Positions 1-8,896 of a stretch of 64,000 nucleotides of DNA are shown here, piece after piece. Each line of letters opens with the position of its first letter. Position 1 is the first letter of the stretch. The translations under genes were made by a program, and so were the position numbers. Source of the DNA: Acinetobacter piscicola (GTDB taxonomy: Bacteria; Pseudomonadota; Gammaproteobacteria; Pseudomonadales; Moraxellaceae); contig NZ_CP048659.1 in the NCBI RefSeq assembly GCF_015218165.1, positions 992,001 to 1,056,000 of the forward strand. The letters run 5' to 3'. The notes beneath the pieces were generated by a model. It was not told the DNA's origin and did no database searches. It worked only from the letters and a program-made list of their open reading frames with translations.

Positions 1-258
1 TTTTTTACTGTTTCAGGAATTGGTTTTACAGGCCCCAATGCAATGGCTTTGGCAATGTCTAAACAAGGTGAACGCGCAGGGACGGCCAGTGCAATTATGG
101 GCAGTGCTCAATTTACATGTGGTTTAGTGGGTGGGATTTTACTGAATTTTCTAATGTTTAATCATGTGTTAAATATGGGGATTTTAATGCTGGGATTTAC
201 TGCCACAGGGGGGATTGCCATTTGGTTTGTTAAAAAAGAGTTGCAATTACAGCAGTAA
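1..258 (+). CDS. Bcr/CflA-type MFS drug efflux transporter, C-terminal part
   Basis: The gene enters from the left edge in frame 1 and stops at TAA 256-258, so only the last 85 codons are seen. The segment GFTGPNAMALAM followed by GERAGTASAIMGSAQF is typical of the Bcr/CflA branch of 12-TM drug:proton antiporters, where small residues in TM10-11 line the pore. A last hydrophobic helix ends in a short Lys-rich cytoplasmic tail. The substrate cannot be judged from this fragment. The window begins inside the gene, so it is not necessarily truncated in the genome. Confidence 0.8.
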   Translation, partial: FFTVSGIGFTGPNAMALAMSKQGERAGTASAIMGSAQFTCGLVGGILLNFLMFNHVLNMGILMLGFTATGGIAIWFVKKELQLQQ

Positions 259-650
259 AAAATCATCGTTGATTTAACGTTGAAGTGATACTTATGGTGC
301 TCGGTGGGGGAGGAATTGAGGAAGATACTTCATCAAATTTTCATATTTTTGTGCAAAGTCATAAAAATATGCCTAGACATTAGTCTTAGTCATAAAATAA
401 TGATCTGCTATTTTGCAGCATAAATGTAAGAATATATAACAAAAAATGCAAAGTTAATCTGAAATAAGAATTGAAAATACAATGTTATTCGTTAAAACTG
501 ATTTTAATAAAGTTGTTGAGTTAAGATAAATTACAAGTGTGTTATTATTTTACACATAATGTTACTTTTATGTTTTAACTTAAGTTTAACGCTTTCATAA
601 TTTAACAAAAAAGCAGAAGTGCATCTGTTGATTTAGCAGATTAAGAAATG
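259..650. other. AT-rich intergenic region without a recognisable gene
   Basis: About 390 bases between the MFS gene and the IS1-family element. I see no ORF with a ribosome binding site and no clear terminator hairpin. Before the IS inserted, this DNA was continuous with the leader of the porin gene that starts at 1549. Confidence 0.5.
643..650. repeat. Left copy of the 8-bp IS1 target-site duplication
   Basis: AAGAAATG abuts the left IS end and is repeated exactly at 1439-1446 after the right end. Confidence 0.9.
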
Positions 651-1438
651 GGTGGTGTTTCAAAAAGTATGCTGAAACAAAGCAGGTTGAATTTTGATAA
701 AATAGAGAAATGCGAATAACTCTAGAAATCAAATGTCCAACCTGCCTCAGTGACAGTATAAAGAAAAATGGCATCAAAGTAGATGGGAAACAAAACTATC
801 AGTGCAAAGACTGTAAACGTCAGTTTATTGGTGACCATGCTCTGAGCTATCTAGGATGTCATTCAGGCATTACTCGAAAAATATTACAGTTGATGGTCAG
901 AGGTAGTGGTATACGAGATATCGCTGAAGTTGAGCGAATCAGTATCGGTAAAGTTTTACGTACTTTAACCGAATCGACCTACCAAATTCAGCCTAAACAA
1001 AGTCATTATGAGTCTCTTGAAGTTGATGAGTTTTGGACTTTTGTGGGAAATAAAAATAATAAACAATGGCTTATTTACGCCTACCATCGAGAAACAGGTG
1101 AGATTGTTGCTTATGTTTGGGGTAAAAGAGACTTAGCTACAGTTCAACGATTGAAGGCAAAGCTTAAACAATTAGGTATTCACTACACCCGAATTGCAAG
1201 TGATCATTGGGACAGTTTCATAACTGCTTTTAAAAACTGCAAGCAAAGTATTGGTAAATTTTTTACTGTAGGTATTGAAGGTAATAATTGCAAAATAAGG
1301 CATCGAATTAGGCGCGGTTTTAGAAGGAGTTGTAATTTTTCAAAAAAGATTGAAAACCATTTTAAAGCTTTCGACTTAACCTTTTTTTACATCAATAATG
1401 GCTTCATTTAATGTCAGCATACTTTTTGAAACACCACC
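651..1438 (+). mobile_element. Complete IS1-family insertion sequence (788 bp)
   Basis: The element is bounded by perfect 25-bp terminal inverted repeats at 651-675 and 1414-1438, starting GGTGGTGTTTCAAAAAGTAT. It is flanked by an 8-bp direct repeat, AAGAAATG, at 643-650 and 1439-1446. Size, repeat length and 8-bp duplication fit the IS1 family. It carries one uninterrupted transposase ORF rather than the classical insA/insB frameshift pair. The intact duplication and perfect ends suggest a recent and possibly active copy. It sits in the upstream region of the porin gene at 1549. Confidence 0.95.
710..1411 (+). CDS. IS1-family transposase (single ORF)
   Basis: Transposase of 233 aa. The N-terminus carries a zinc-finger pattern (C9-x2-C12 and C32-x2-C35), followed by a helix-turn-helix region of about residues 55-90 like InsA. 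The catalytic part has Asp106 in LEVDEFW, Asp165 in ASDHWD and Glu215 in SKKIENH, as expected for the DDE-type IS1 InsB domain. The whole protein is read in one frame, so no programmed frameshift is needed. The stop codon lies just inside the right inverted repeat. No disabling mutation is visible. Confidence 0.93.
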   Translation: MRITLEIKCPTCLSDSIKKNGIKVDGKQNYQCKDCKRQFIGDHALSYLGCHSGITRKILQLMVRGSGIRDIAEVERISIGKVLRTLTESTYQIQPKQSHYESLEVDEFWTFVGNKNNKQWLIYAYHRETGEIVAYVWGKRDLATVQRLKAKLKQLGIHYTRIASDHWDSFITAFKNCKQSIGKFFTVGIEGNNCKIRHRIRRGFRRSCNFSKKIENHFKAFDLTFFYINNGFI

Positions 1439-1446
1439 AAGAAATG
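1439..1446. repeat. Right copy of the 8-bp IS1 target-site duplication
   Basis: AAGAAATG abuts the right IS end, identical to 643-650. Removing the IS and one copy restores the ancestral porin upstream region. Confidence 0.9.
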
Positions 1447-1548
1447 ATTGCTGATCACAAAAAAATATTGGTTGCTTCAACATGATATAGGGGGATTCAG
1501 CCAATGCTTGCACGGACGTACAACAGGATTAAAAACTAGGAGTTTTTC

Positions 1549-2799
1549 ATGAGTCAATTCCTCAGCAGTAAAACATTTGTTTTGAAGAGCTTAGCCCTAA
1601 CCGTAACAGCATTGATGGTTACGACAGCAAACGCAGCAACATCTGATCAAGAGGAAATTAAACAACTTCGTCAAGAGGTTGAAGCTTTAAAAGCATTAGT
1701 ACAACAGCAACAACAAGTACAACAGCAACAACAAGTTACATTACAAGAAGTCGCAGCTCAACCTGCTGCACCACAGTCACCTTTAGCCTCTTTAAAATCT
1801 AAAACGGGTGCTGATGTAAATCTTTATGGTTTTGTTCGTGCAGATGCTTCTTATCAAGCAAAAGGTGGTGACGGTATTTTTAACCGTATCAATGAGGTTG
1901 ATCTTAATAAAGCAGGCGATGAAAAAAATGATGATCGCCTTTATAGTACAGCAGCAACATCACGTATTGGTTTAGACTTTAAAGCGCCAGTTCAAGGTGC
2001 GGATGTTGGCGGTAAAATCGAAATCGATTTCCGTGGTTCAAGTGACACAGTACGTATTCGTCATGCTTACTTAAACTATAATAATTGGTTATTTGGTCAA
2101 ACGACATCATCGTTCTTATCAACTGAAACTCAGCCAGAAATGTTAGATTTCAACTCACCATTAGGGATTGGAACAAAACGTACTCCAATGGTTCGTTATA
2201 GCGATAAACTAGACGCAAATACTCAATACTTTGTTGGTTTAGAAAAAGGTCGTGACGAAAACCGTTTACCTGCGGCAACTGCAAAAATTAGCCATAAATT
2301 GGGTGATACTGCTTTGTTAACAGGTCGTGCTTTGATTCAAGAAGTACGTGCACGTGCTGCTGATGACGCAACTGAGTTTGGTTGGGGGGTAGGTTTGGGT
2401 GCTAAACTGAATCTTGCTGAACAATTAACCGTATTTGGTGATTATTCTCATGTAAAAGGTGATAACTTCTTCTTACTGTATACAGAAAACCCATACCAAG
2501 TTGAAACAAATAAAACAGATATCGACTTAACTGATATTGATGCAGTAACTGTAGGGGCAACCTATAAGATTACACCTAAATTACGCAGTACTATTGGTTA
2601 TGGTGCAGCATTCTATGATGATAGTACTTTAGGCGCTGATGCGAATGAAAAGTTACAACAAGGTTGGTTAAACGTGATGTATAGCCCTGTGAAACCAATT
2701 ACATTCGGTACTGAATATGTCTATGGTGAGCGTGAAACTGTAGGCGGTGCAAAAGGTCGTGATAGTCGTTTAGGTTTGATGGCGAAATATGACTTCTAA
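1549..2799 (+). CDS. DcaP-like outer-membrane porin
   Basis: A 416-aa precursor with a signal peptide ending in TTANA (cleavage near residue 29). A heptad-like coiled coil of about residues 32-70, rich in Gln, comes next, then a beta-barrel ending in the C-terminal Phe typical of outer-membrane proteins. An N-terminal periplasmic coiled coil plus a 16-strand-type barrel is the DcaP layout. DcaP-family porins trimerise and take up dicarboxylates and other small anions. The start is supported by AGGAG just upstream. Inside the coiled coil an exact 18-bp unit is repeated twice in tandem at 1699-1734. An IS1 copy ends about 110 bp before the start, so expression may have changed. A hairpin terminator follows. 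Confidence 0.88.
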   Translation: MSQFLSSKTFVLKSLALTVTALMVTTANAATSDQEEIKQLRQEVEALKALVQQQQQVQQQQQVTLQEVAAQPAAPQSPLASLKSKTGADVNLYGFVRADASYQAKGGDGIFNRINEVDLNKAGDEKNDDRLYSTAATSRIGLDFKAPVQGADVGGKIEIDFRGSSDTVRIRHAYLNYNNWLFGQTTSSFLSTETQPEMLDFNSPLGIGTKRTPMVRYSDKLDANTQYFVGLEKGRDENRLPAATAKISHKLGDTALLTGRALIQEVRARAADDATEFGWGVGLGAKLNLAEQLTVFGDYSHVKGDNFFLLYTENPYQVETNKTDIDLTDIDAVTVGATYKITPKLRSTIGYGAAFYDDSTLGADANEKLQQGWLNVMYSPVKPITFGTEYVYGERETVGGAKGRDSRLGLMAKYDF

Positions 2800-2828
2800 T
2801 CACATTTAAGTGACCAGAAGATGAAAAT

Positions 2829-2856
2829 AACAGGAACTCTATGAGTTCCTGTTTTT
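2829..2856 (+). terminator. Rho-independent terminator after the porin gene
   Basis: The stem AACAGGAACTC pairs with GAGTTCCTGTT around a TAT loop and is followed by T residues, 30 bp after the porin stop. Confidence 0.85.
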
Positions 2857-3391
2857 ATTTACATATTGCTAAAAATTTATACTTTATCTTCACGCTAAAA
2901 TTTATCACTATAAAAGTGCTATCTATAACTTTAGTCTAATAATAGGATGGAAAAAGGCATAAATTTGTAAAAAAAGCTGATATTTTTTTGAAATTAAGCA
3001 TAATGTTCGATCTTTTTAAAGTCGCTAAAAACCATGTTTTGAAAAGCGATAATAGTTAAGACAGCATTTTTACACTTGAATGTTGTTGCTTCAGTTTATT
3101 CACGATGTGATCCCTTGGGATAGGCTGTAAATTCTGATGTTTTTTGATGAAACTATCCATTTTATCAATGATAGAAGGAATAATGATGATTTCTCAAATA
3201 GATTTAATATGTTTATCATATTTTTATCCATCAAAAAATATAGCCACTCATGGGGTAATTTAACTCAGAACTTTAATTGTTCTATCTGTCTTTTCGTTGT
3301 GCAGTTTTATCCGCTTATACTTGAAGTAAATATTTAAGTATAAATAAGACTGTAGAACAAAAAGTATCACCTCAATTAAATGGAAATAATG
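2857..3391. other. AT-rich intergenic region upstream of gltS
   Basis: About 530 bases. A 66-codon ORF at 3137-3337 has no ribosome binding site, an odd composition and no recognisable family, so I do not call it. The region presumably holds the gltS promoter, but I could not pick one with confidence. Confidence 0.4.
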
Positions 3392-4627
3392 ATGGAATTT
3401 ACTTTTAATGCCTTTTATACGCTGATAGCAGCCGTCATCGTGCTGTTATTAGGGCGTTTCCTTGTTCAAAAAATTGAATTTTTACGTAAATATAATATTC
3501 CTGAACCCGTTGCAGGCGGTTTGGTTGCAGCGGTTATTTCTTTGATTGTACATAATTTATTTGGCTATAGTATTACCACAAGTAGTGAATTACAAACAAG
3601 TTTTATGCTTGTTTTCTTTGCTTCTATTGGTTTGAGTGCAAACTTTGCCAAACTCAAAGAAGGTGGCATTGGCTTGGTTATTTTCCTTGTCTGCGTCGCG
3701 TCATTTATTATTGTGCAAGATATTGTGGGAATGAGTTTGGCATCTGCTTTAGGTTTAGATCCATTAATTGGTCTTATCGCAGGTTCAATTACCCTCACAG
3801 GTGGTCATGGTACAGCGGGTGCTTGGGGTGGAATTTTAGAATCTGAACACGGCATCCAAGGCGCATTGGCTTTAGGTATGGCAAGTGCGACCTTTGGTTT
3901 GATCATTGGTGGGATCATTGGTGGGCCGTTGGCAAAACTATTAATTAACCGTTATCAACTTTCTAGTCTGCGAACACGCAGTGAAGTAGACGATGCTAAC
4001 AGTGAGCCATTGAGTGGTTTAGGTGAATATGTTCCTTTTGAATATCCACAACAAGTCCGCTTGATTACTGCTGATAATGCAATCACGACTCTAGGTTTAT
4101 TTGCAGCGTGTTTGGCTTTTGCTGAATTTATGACAGGCTTTAGTAAAGGGCAGTGGTTTGAATTACCCACTTTTGTTTGGGCATTAGGTGGTGGTGTTAT
4201 TTTACGTAATATCTTAGAAAGTGTATTACGTATTAATATGTTTGATCGTGCGATTGATGTATTTGGTAATGCTGCATTATCACTGTATTTGGCGATGGCA
4301 TTGTTATCATTGAAACTTTGGCAATTAGCAGATTTAGCAGGTCCATTGGTGGTGATTTTAACAGCACAAACCTTAACGATGGCGCTTTATGCTGGATTTG
4401 TGACTTTCCGTGTTATGGGTAAAAACTACGATGCAGCAGTATTAGCTGCGGGTCATTGTGGTTTTGGGATGGGCGCAACACCAACAGCGGTTGCAAATAT
4501 GCAAGCCATCACCAATATGTATGGTCCTTCACATAAAGCATTCCTGATTGTACCTTTATGCGGTGCATTCTTTGTCGACTTGATTAATGCCACAGTGATT
4601 CAGTTGATCTTGAAGTTTTTTGTTTAA
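3392..4627 (+). CDS. gltS: Sodium/glutamate symporter GltS
   Basis: Inner-membrane Na+-coupled glutamate carrier of 411 aa with about 10 TM helices in two inverted halves. Family signatures seen: IPEPVAGGL near the N-terminus, the first re-entrant loop GSITLTGGHGTAGAW, and the second half containing GKNYDAAVLAAGHCGFGMGATPTA. Length and sequence match Enterobacterial GltS end to end. Three in-frame ATGs lie at 3380, 3389 and 3392. I chose 3392 because TGGA sits about 7 bases before it and the protein then begins MEFTFNAFYTL, aligning with the family N-terminus. It is monocistronic, with a terminator directly after. Confidence 0.93.
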   Translation: MEFTFNAFYTLIAAVIVLLLGRFLVQKIEFLRKYNIPEPVAGGLVAAVISLIVHNLFGYSITTSSELQTSFMLVFFASIGLSANFAKLKEGGIGLVIFLVCVASFIIVQDIVGMSLASALGLDPLIGLIAGSITLTGGHGTAGAWGGILESEHGIQGALALGMASATFGLIIGGIIGGPLAKLLINRYQLSSLRTRSEVDDANSEPLSGLGEYVPFEYPQQVRLITADNAITTLGLFAACLAFAEFMTGFSKGQWFELPTFVWALGGGVILRNILESVLRINMFDRAIDVFGNAALSLYLAMALLSLKLWQLADLAGPLVVILTAQTLTMALYAGFVTFRVMGKNYDAAVLAAGHCGFGMGATPTAVANMQAITNMYGPSHKAFLIVPLCGAFFVDLINATVIQLILKFFV

Positions 4628-4639
4628 CTAATCTTAGCA

Positions 4640-4672
4640 AAGAGAAGCTAAAGATTTTGGCTTCTCTTTTTT
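4640..4672 (+). terminator. Rho-independent terminator after gltS
   Basis: The stem AAGAGAAGC pairs with GCTTCTCTT around an 11-base loop and is followed by a T-run. Confidence 0.85.
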
Positions 4673-4885
4673 ATTTTAAAATAGATGTGATCAAAAAGTA
4701 TCGTTTAAAAATGAAACGAATGAACCAAAAATTAAACCGTTTATATATTTTTATTGAGTCATTTGTCTCGTGATGAGGCTATACAACAATTTTTCGATTA
4801 TACGTTTTAAATATGACAAAAAAATTTAACAGTTTTTTGGCTGCATTTGTGCTCTGATATATGCAAAATTGAGAATCATTTTTTT

Positions 4886-5857
4886 ATGAAAAAAATTATC
4901 TTATCGTTGGTCAGTTGTAGTTTTATGCTGATTGGCTGTCAAAGTGTGCCTTTAGAGAGTACAGCAGCTGTGCAAGCCCATGCTGTAGCACGCTCTCAGC
5001 TCGACAAAAGTTTTTATAAATTTAAAGATTCTCAAAAAAAACCAGTAATTGCATTGGTTTTAGGCAGTGGTGGTGCACGAGGTTATGCACATATTGGTGT
5101 CATTGAAGTATTAGAACAACAAGGAATTAAGCCTGATTTTATCGTCGGAACGAGTGCAGGAAGTATTGTCGGTTCACTGTATGCGAGTGGTAAATCTGCG
5201 CAAGAATTACGTGAAATCGCTTTAAATTTGAAAGTTAAAGATGTTCGTGAATTTAAAATAGGCATGAAAGGCTTTTTTGATGGTCAAAAAGTTGAAGATT
5301 ATATCAATGCTCAAGTCGGACAGCAGCCACTTGAACACATGAAAATACCGATGTATGTGGTCGCAACTGAACTGAGAAATGGTAAAAAAGTTGTTTTTAA
5401 TTATGGGAATACTGGGCAGGCTGTACGTGCTTCAGTGTCTATTCCAAGTATGTTTATTCCGACTCAAATCGAAGGGCATGAATATGTTGATGGTGGCTTA
5501 GTTAGTCCTGTACCTGTAGAAGTTGCACGAGAGCTTGGTGCTGATATTGTCATTGCAGTCAATATCTTAGCGCAACCTGTTTATACTGAAACCACCAACA
5601 TGTGGGGACTGTTTAACCAAAATATTAATATTATGCAAAGTCATTTGGCAGCCGAAGAACTAAAAAGTGCTGATATCGTCATACAGCCTGATCTGCGTGA
5701 AAAAGCACATATTTTTGATGTAAAAACTCGCGAATACACCATGCAAGTTGGACGAGATGCTGCCAATGAGCGACTGAACGATATTAAAACTGTGTTAAAT
5801 ATTAAGAAACAAGATCAACAAAATGGGCAGTTTTCTGAATTGACCGTGCATAATTGA
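4886..5857 (+). CDS. Patatin-like phospholipase family lipoprotein
   Basis: A 323-aa protein beginning with a lipoprotein signal whose lipobox LIGC places the lipidated Cys at residue 18. The hydrolase domain has the oxyanion motif GSGGARG (60-66), the nucleophile elbow GTSAGS (Ser90) and the catalytic Asp in DGG (about residue 205). These form the Ser-Asp dyad of patatin-type lipases (RssA/NTE-like group). The reading frame is open further upstream to 4847, but the signal peptide makes ATG 4886 the likely start. It is probably anchored in an envelope membrane facing the periplasm and hydrolyses phospholipid or acyl esters; the substrate is unknown. It stands alone with no evident operon partner. 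Confidence 0.87.
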   Translation: MKKIILSLVSCSFMLIGCQSVPLESTAAVQAHAVARSQLDKSFYKFKDSQKKPVIALVLGSGGARGYAHIGVIEVLEQQGIKPDFIVGTSAGSIVGSLYASGKSAQELREIALNLKVKDVREFKIGMKGFFDGQKVEDYINAQVGQQPLEHMKIPMYVVATELRNGKKVVFNYGNTGQAVRASVSIPSMFIPTQIEGHEYVDGGLVSPVPVEVARELGADIVIAVNILAQPVYTETTNMWGLFNQNINIMQSHLAAEELKSADIVIQPDLREKAHIFDVKTREYTMQVGRDAANERLNDIKTVLNIKKQDQQNGQFSELTVHN

Positions 5858-6027
5858 TTGATCGTTTTGAACTATGGCATGAGTCAATTTTTAAATAAAT
5901 AATGTGATTTGGTTATGTTATGGGTTTAAAAATCATTAATTTAAATTTACTATTTTTAATGAAAAATTTATAATCCAAAAAAATTTAATATTGAATAAAT
6001 ATTAATGATTAGGATTATGAAATTAAA

Positions 6028-6222
6028 ATGACGAAAATTGCAGTCGGTCAACAAGTAAAACTCGCAACACAGCCTGAAGTGATCTTTGTGGTTACAAAAA
6101 TAAACTTGGATCAATCTTATGAAATCCAATTGTGTAGTATGAGTAAACACGATCTTAGCTATGACAATATTCCCATGGAAATGTTACGTCTCATTGAAAA
6201 AAATCATGATGAAAAGGGATGA
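6028..6222 (+). CDS. Small hypothetical protein (64 aa)
   Basis: A soluble protein with no signal peptide or membrane helix. The first half looks like a small beta-barrel or SH3-like unit (VGQQVKLATQ, then FVVTKINLD). It follows a weak AGGA about 15 bases upstream of the ATG and ends cleanly before the thioesterase gene. Composition fits real Acinetobacter coding sequence. I do not recognise a family. Confidence 0.55.
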   Translation: MTKIAVGQQVKLATQPEVIFVVTKINLDQSYEIQLCSMSKHDLSYDNIPMEMLRLIEKNHDEKG

Positions 6223-6362
6223 ACCATATATTTTATAAATGATTCAATCAAACAATATCATGTCAGATAATGGTCAATTGCCGAATTAAACATTTTTTTT
6301 GCTTGAAAAGATATATAATAATAGTTCTCTATCTCCTGTCTTAACACTGAGTCAAGAAAATA

Positions 6363-6884
6363 ATGTCACCACTCGATCAAATGATCCCTACAACAGAAGA
6401 CCAATCTGAATTAACGATGTCTATTTTGATGACCCCTGACATGGCAAACTTTTCAGGTAATGTACATGGGGGTACAATTTTAAAGCTGCTCGACCAAGTT
6501 GCTTATGCATGTGCAAGCCGTTATTCGGGCAGTTATGTTGTCACTTTGTCAGTGGATAAAGTGAACTTTAAAGAGCCGATTCATGTCGGTGAGTTGGTGA
6601 CATTCTTAGCGAGTGTGAATCACGTTGGTCGTACTTCTATGGAAATCGGCATTCGTGTAGAGGCACAAAATATTCAAAAGCGCTCGATTCGTCATACTAA
6701 TAGTTGTTATTTTACGATGGTTGCTGTGGATGAAAATGGTAAGCCAAAACAAATTCCGCCTTTAAATTTAGACAATGATTGGAAGCGTTGCCGTTTTGAA
6801 GCTGCGGAGCATCGTAAAGTTGCTCGTTTGCAAGAAAACCATCATCCATCATGTAGTATTTATAAGAAAAGCTCAAATAGCTGA
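6363..6884 (+). CDS. Acyl-CoA thioesterase, hotdog fold (YciA/BACH-like)
   Basis: 173 aa with the hot-dog thioesterase signature NVHGGTILKLLDQVAYACA (Asn/His then Asp in the active site), followed by DKVNFKEPIHVGELV and the GRTSMEIGIRV strand. This is the YciA/acyl-CoA hydrolase family, which hydrolyses acyl-CoA thioesters in the cytoplasm to regulate CoA and fatty-acid pools. The length is normal. A strong terminator begins four bases after the stop, so transcription ends here. An alternative ATG at 6381 is possible, but the longer start is compatible with family members. Confidence 0.87.
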   Translation: MSPLDQMIPTTEDQSELTMSILMTPDMANFSGNVHGGTILKLLDQVAYACASRYSGSYVVTLSVDKVNFKEPIHVGELVTFLASVNHVGRTSMEIGIRVEAQNIQKRSIRHTNSCYFTMVAVDENGKPKQIPPLNLDNDWKRCRFEAAEHRKVARLQENHHPSCSIYKKSSNS

Positions 6885-6885
6885 G

Positions 6886-6912
6886 AAAAACCTCCTGTTA
6901 GGAGGTTTTTTT
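6886..6912 (+). terminator. Rho-independent terminator after the thioesterase gene
   Basis: The stem AACCTCC pairs with GGAGGTT around a 5-base loop and is followed by seven T residues. Confidence 0.92.
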
Positions 6913-7077
6913 ATGGGTGAACAACGCCATTGAAAGTGATTTTCTAAACATCAGTTTATTCAAAGCATGCTTTTAAAATTTTATAAAAATAAAAAACAAC
7001 GCAATCGATTGATTGTTTTTAGTGATGATCTGAAAGGAAAAAACTATTTAGCAAGACAGACACGATTTCTTAAAATC

Positions 7078-7100
7078 AAACGAAACGTAGCGTATCGTTT
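7078..7100. promoter_or_regulatory. Palindromic operator candidate for the TetR regulator
   Basis: A 23-bp inverted repeat with half-sites AAACGANACG and CGTNTCGTTT around a 3-bp centre (9 of 11 positions symmetric). It lies 9 bp before the TetR start codon. TetR-family regulators commonly bind such palindromes to repress their own operon, so this is the likely autoregulatory site. The assignment is inferred from position and symmetry only. Confidence 0.5.
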
Positions 7101-7109
7101 GGTGCAGGG

Positions 7110-7688
7110 ATGATGGATATTGAAAAAACCGCCCGCCGTAAACAATGTATTTTGGATGCAGTGGTGGAAGCTTTAGAAGAGCATGATTATCGTAAATTCA
7201 CGATTGAGGATGTGGCTTTGCGTTCAGGTGTTGCTAAGTCAACGATTTATCGTTGGTGGAAACACAAGTCCGATTTAGTTTTTGAAGCCTTTAAAGCCTA
7301 TACCGCTTCGATTTTTGACATGGATTTCTCACAAAGTCTACAATTCAATTTAGAGCAACAATTACTAAAATTAGCTAAAGCCTTAGATCATCAAGTCGGA
7401 CGTGCTTTATTGGTGGTCATGGCGGAAAATCGAGAAGCAGCAGGTGAGTTTTTTCAGCAGTATTTATTGCCTAGACGAGAAGAAACACGAAAGCTGATTC
7501 AGTTGGCAATTCAACGGGGTGAAATTTGTGAACATTATCCATTTGAACTGATGCTTGATAGTATTTATGCTCCGATTCATTATCAAATTATTTTCTTTAA
7601 TAAAATGCCTGATGCTGCCTATATTCATGATTTGGTCGCATTGGCTTTAGCACCTATTCAAACAATAAAAACACAGGTGAAAGTATGA
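7110..7688 (+). CDS. TetR-family transcriptional regulator
   Basis: 192 aa. The N-terminal DNA-binding domain of about residues 10-57 has the TetR helix-turn-helix pattern FTIEDVALRSGVAKSTIYRWWKHK. The C-terminal part is an all-alpha ligand-binding domain of the AcrR/YfiR type. The stop codon overlaps the start of the MFS gene (ATGA), so the two are translationally coupled and the transporter is the probable target. A palindrome immediately upstream is a candidate operator. The ligand is unknown. Confidence 0.9.
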   Translation: MMDIEKTARRKQCILDAVVEALEEHDYRKFTIEDVALRSGVAKSTIYRWWKHKSDLVFEAFKAYTASIFDMDFSQSLQFNLEQQLLKLAKALDHQVGRALLVVMAENREAAGEFFQQYLLPRREETRKLIQLAIQRGEICEHYPFELMLDSIYAPIHYQIIFFNKMPDAAYIHDLVALALAPIQTIKTQVKV

Positions 7689-8884
7689 ATCGCATGGTTG
7701 CAATACAGCCTGAAAAACTGTGGAATAGAAACTTTATTTTATGCATTTTTAATAATTTATTCTTGTTCACTTACTATTTTGCATTTTTAACCATTTTACC
7801 TGTTTATATTTTAAAGTCTTTGGGGGGCTCTGTTCAGCAAGCTGGTTTAGCCCTGACATTATTTTTAGTGTCTTCTATTGCGATTCGTCCATTTTCAGGC
7901 TTAATCATTGAAAAAATAGGGGAAAAAATCGCCTTTCGAGGTTCTGAATTATTATTCGTGCTTTGTGCTTTTACGTATTTGTTTGCAGATAATTTATGGA
8001 TCTTATTGGTTGTTCGCTTTATTCATGGGATTTGGTTTAGTGTTCTCACGACAGTCGCCGTGCCGATTGCCAATGAATTTATTCCTGAACAACGTAAAGG
8101 TGAGGGCATGGGCTATTATGTGATGTCAACCAATTTGGCTGTGGTATTTGGTCCATTGATTGCTTTAACTGTTTTGCAATATGCTGATTTTATAACGGTT
8201 TTTCAGGTCTTGACTGCAATTATTTGTGTTGGTTTTATTTTCTGTTTAATGATTCCTTTAGCATCAAACTCTGCTGTTAAAAACCAAAAAACAACGCTTC
8301 AAACGCGTGTGCAGTTTTCAGATATTATTGAGCAACGTGCTGTACCTATCGGTTGTGTGGCGTTACTGGTTGCATTTTCTTATTCAAGTATTATGAGTTT
8401 TATTACTGCCTATGCGGAAATGCAAAATTTACTGCAATATGTCAGCTTATTTTTTATTATTTTTGCGTTGGCGATGATTATTGTACGCCCTTGGGTTGGG
8501 AAAATTTACGATCGTAAAGGGGCGAGTGCTGTGATTTATCCATCTTTTGTATTTTTTGCCATCGGTTTAGTGATTGTCAGTTTTGTACATTCACAATGGA
8601 TTTTGTGGCTAGCAGCAGTTTTTATTGGTATCGGTTATGGTTCATTATTTCCATGTTTTCAAACAGTTGCCATTCAAGCTGTACCTAAAGAGCGAATGGG
8701 GTATTCGATTTCAACTTTTTTCACTTTGTTTGATTTTGGTATGGCAGTTGGTTCAGTGGTTATGGGCTTGATCATTGCTTACTTGGGTTATCAATTCACA
8801 TATCTTTTTTGTGCAGTGATTGTGCTCATGACCATGTTGTTATACAAAATGAGCGTTGCATCAAAACTAATTTCGGCAAAATAG
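7685..8884 (+). CDS. MFS transporter (DHA1-like, 12 TM)
   Basis: 399 aa, 12 predicted membrane helices, with the loop 2-3 region around RPFSGLIIEKIGEK and a second-half repeat RPWVGKIYDRKGA that correspond to the two MFS A-motifs. It overlaps the TetR gene by 4 bp and is followed after 12 bp by a LysR regulator, so the three form one transcription unit. The neighbourhood suggests export of a toxic or metabolic compound sensed by TetR. The sequence does not allow the substrate to be named. Confidence 0.87.
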   Translation: MNRMVAIQPEKLWNRNFILCIFNNLFLFTYYFAFLTILPVYILKSLGGSVQQAGLALTLFLVSSIAIRPFSGLIIEKIGEKIAFRGSELLFVLCAFTYLFADNLWILLVVRFIHGIWFSVLTTVAVPIANEFIPEQRKGEGMGYYVMSTNLAVVFGPLIALTVLQYADFITVFQVLTAIICVGFIFCLMIPLASNSAVKNQKTTLQTRVQFSDIIEQRAVPIGCVALLVAFSYSSIMSFITAYAEMQNLLQYVSLFFIIFALAMIIVRPWVGKIYDRKGASAVIYPSFVFFAIGLVIVSFVHSQWILWLAAVFIGIGYGSLFPCFQTVAIQAVPKERMGYSISTFFTLFDFGMAVGSVVMGLIIAYLGYQFTYLFCAVIVLMTMLLYKMSVASKLISAK

Positions 8885-8896
8885 AAGGCTAAACCT

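Noticed and set aside
3137..3337. 66-codon ORF upstream of gltS
   Set aside because: No ribosome binding site, no recognisable family, and composition like non-coding AT-rich DNA.
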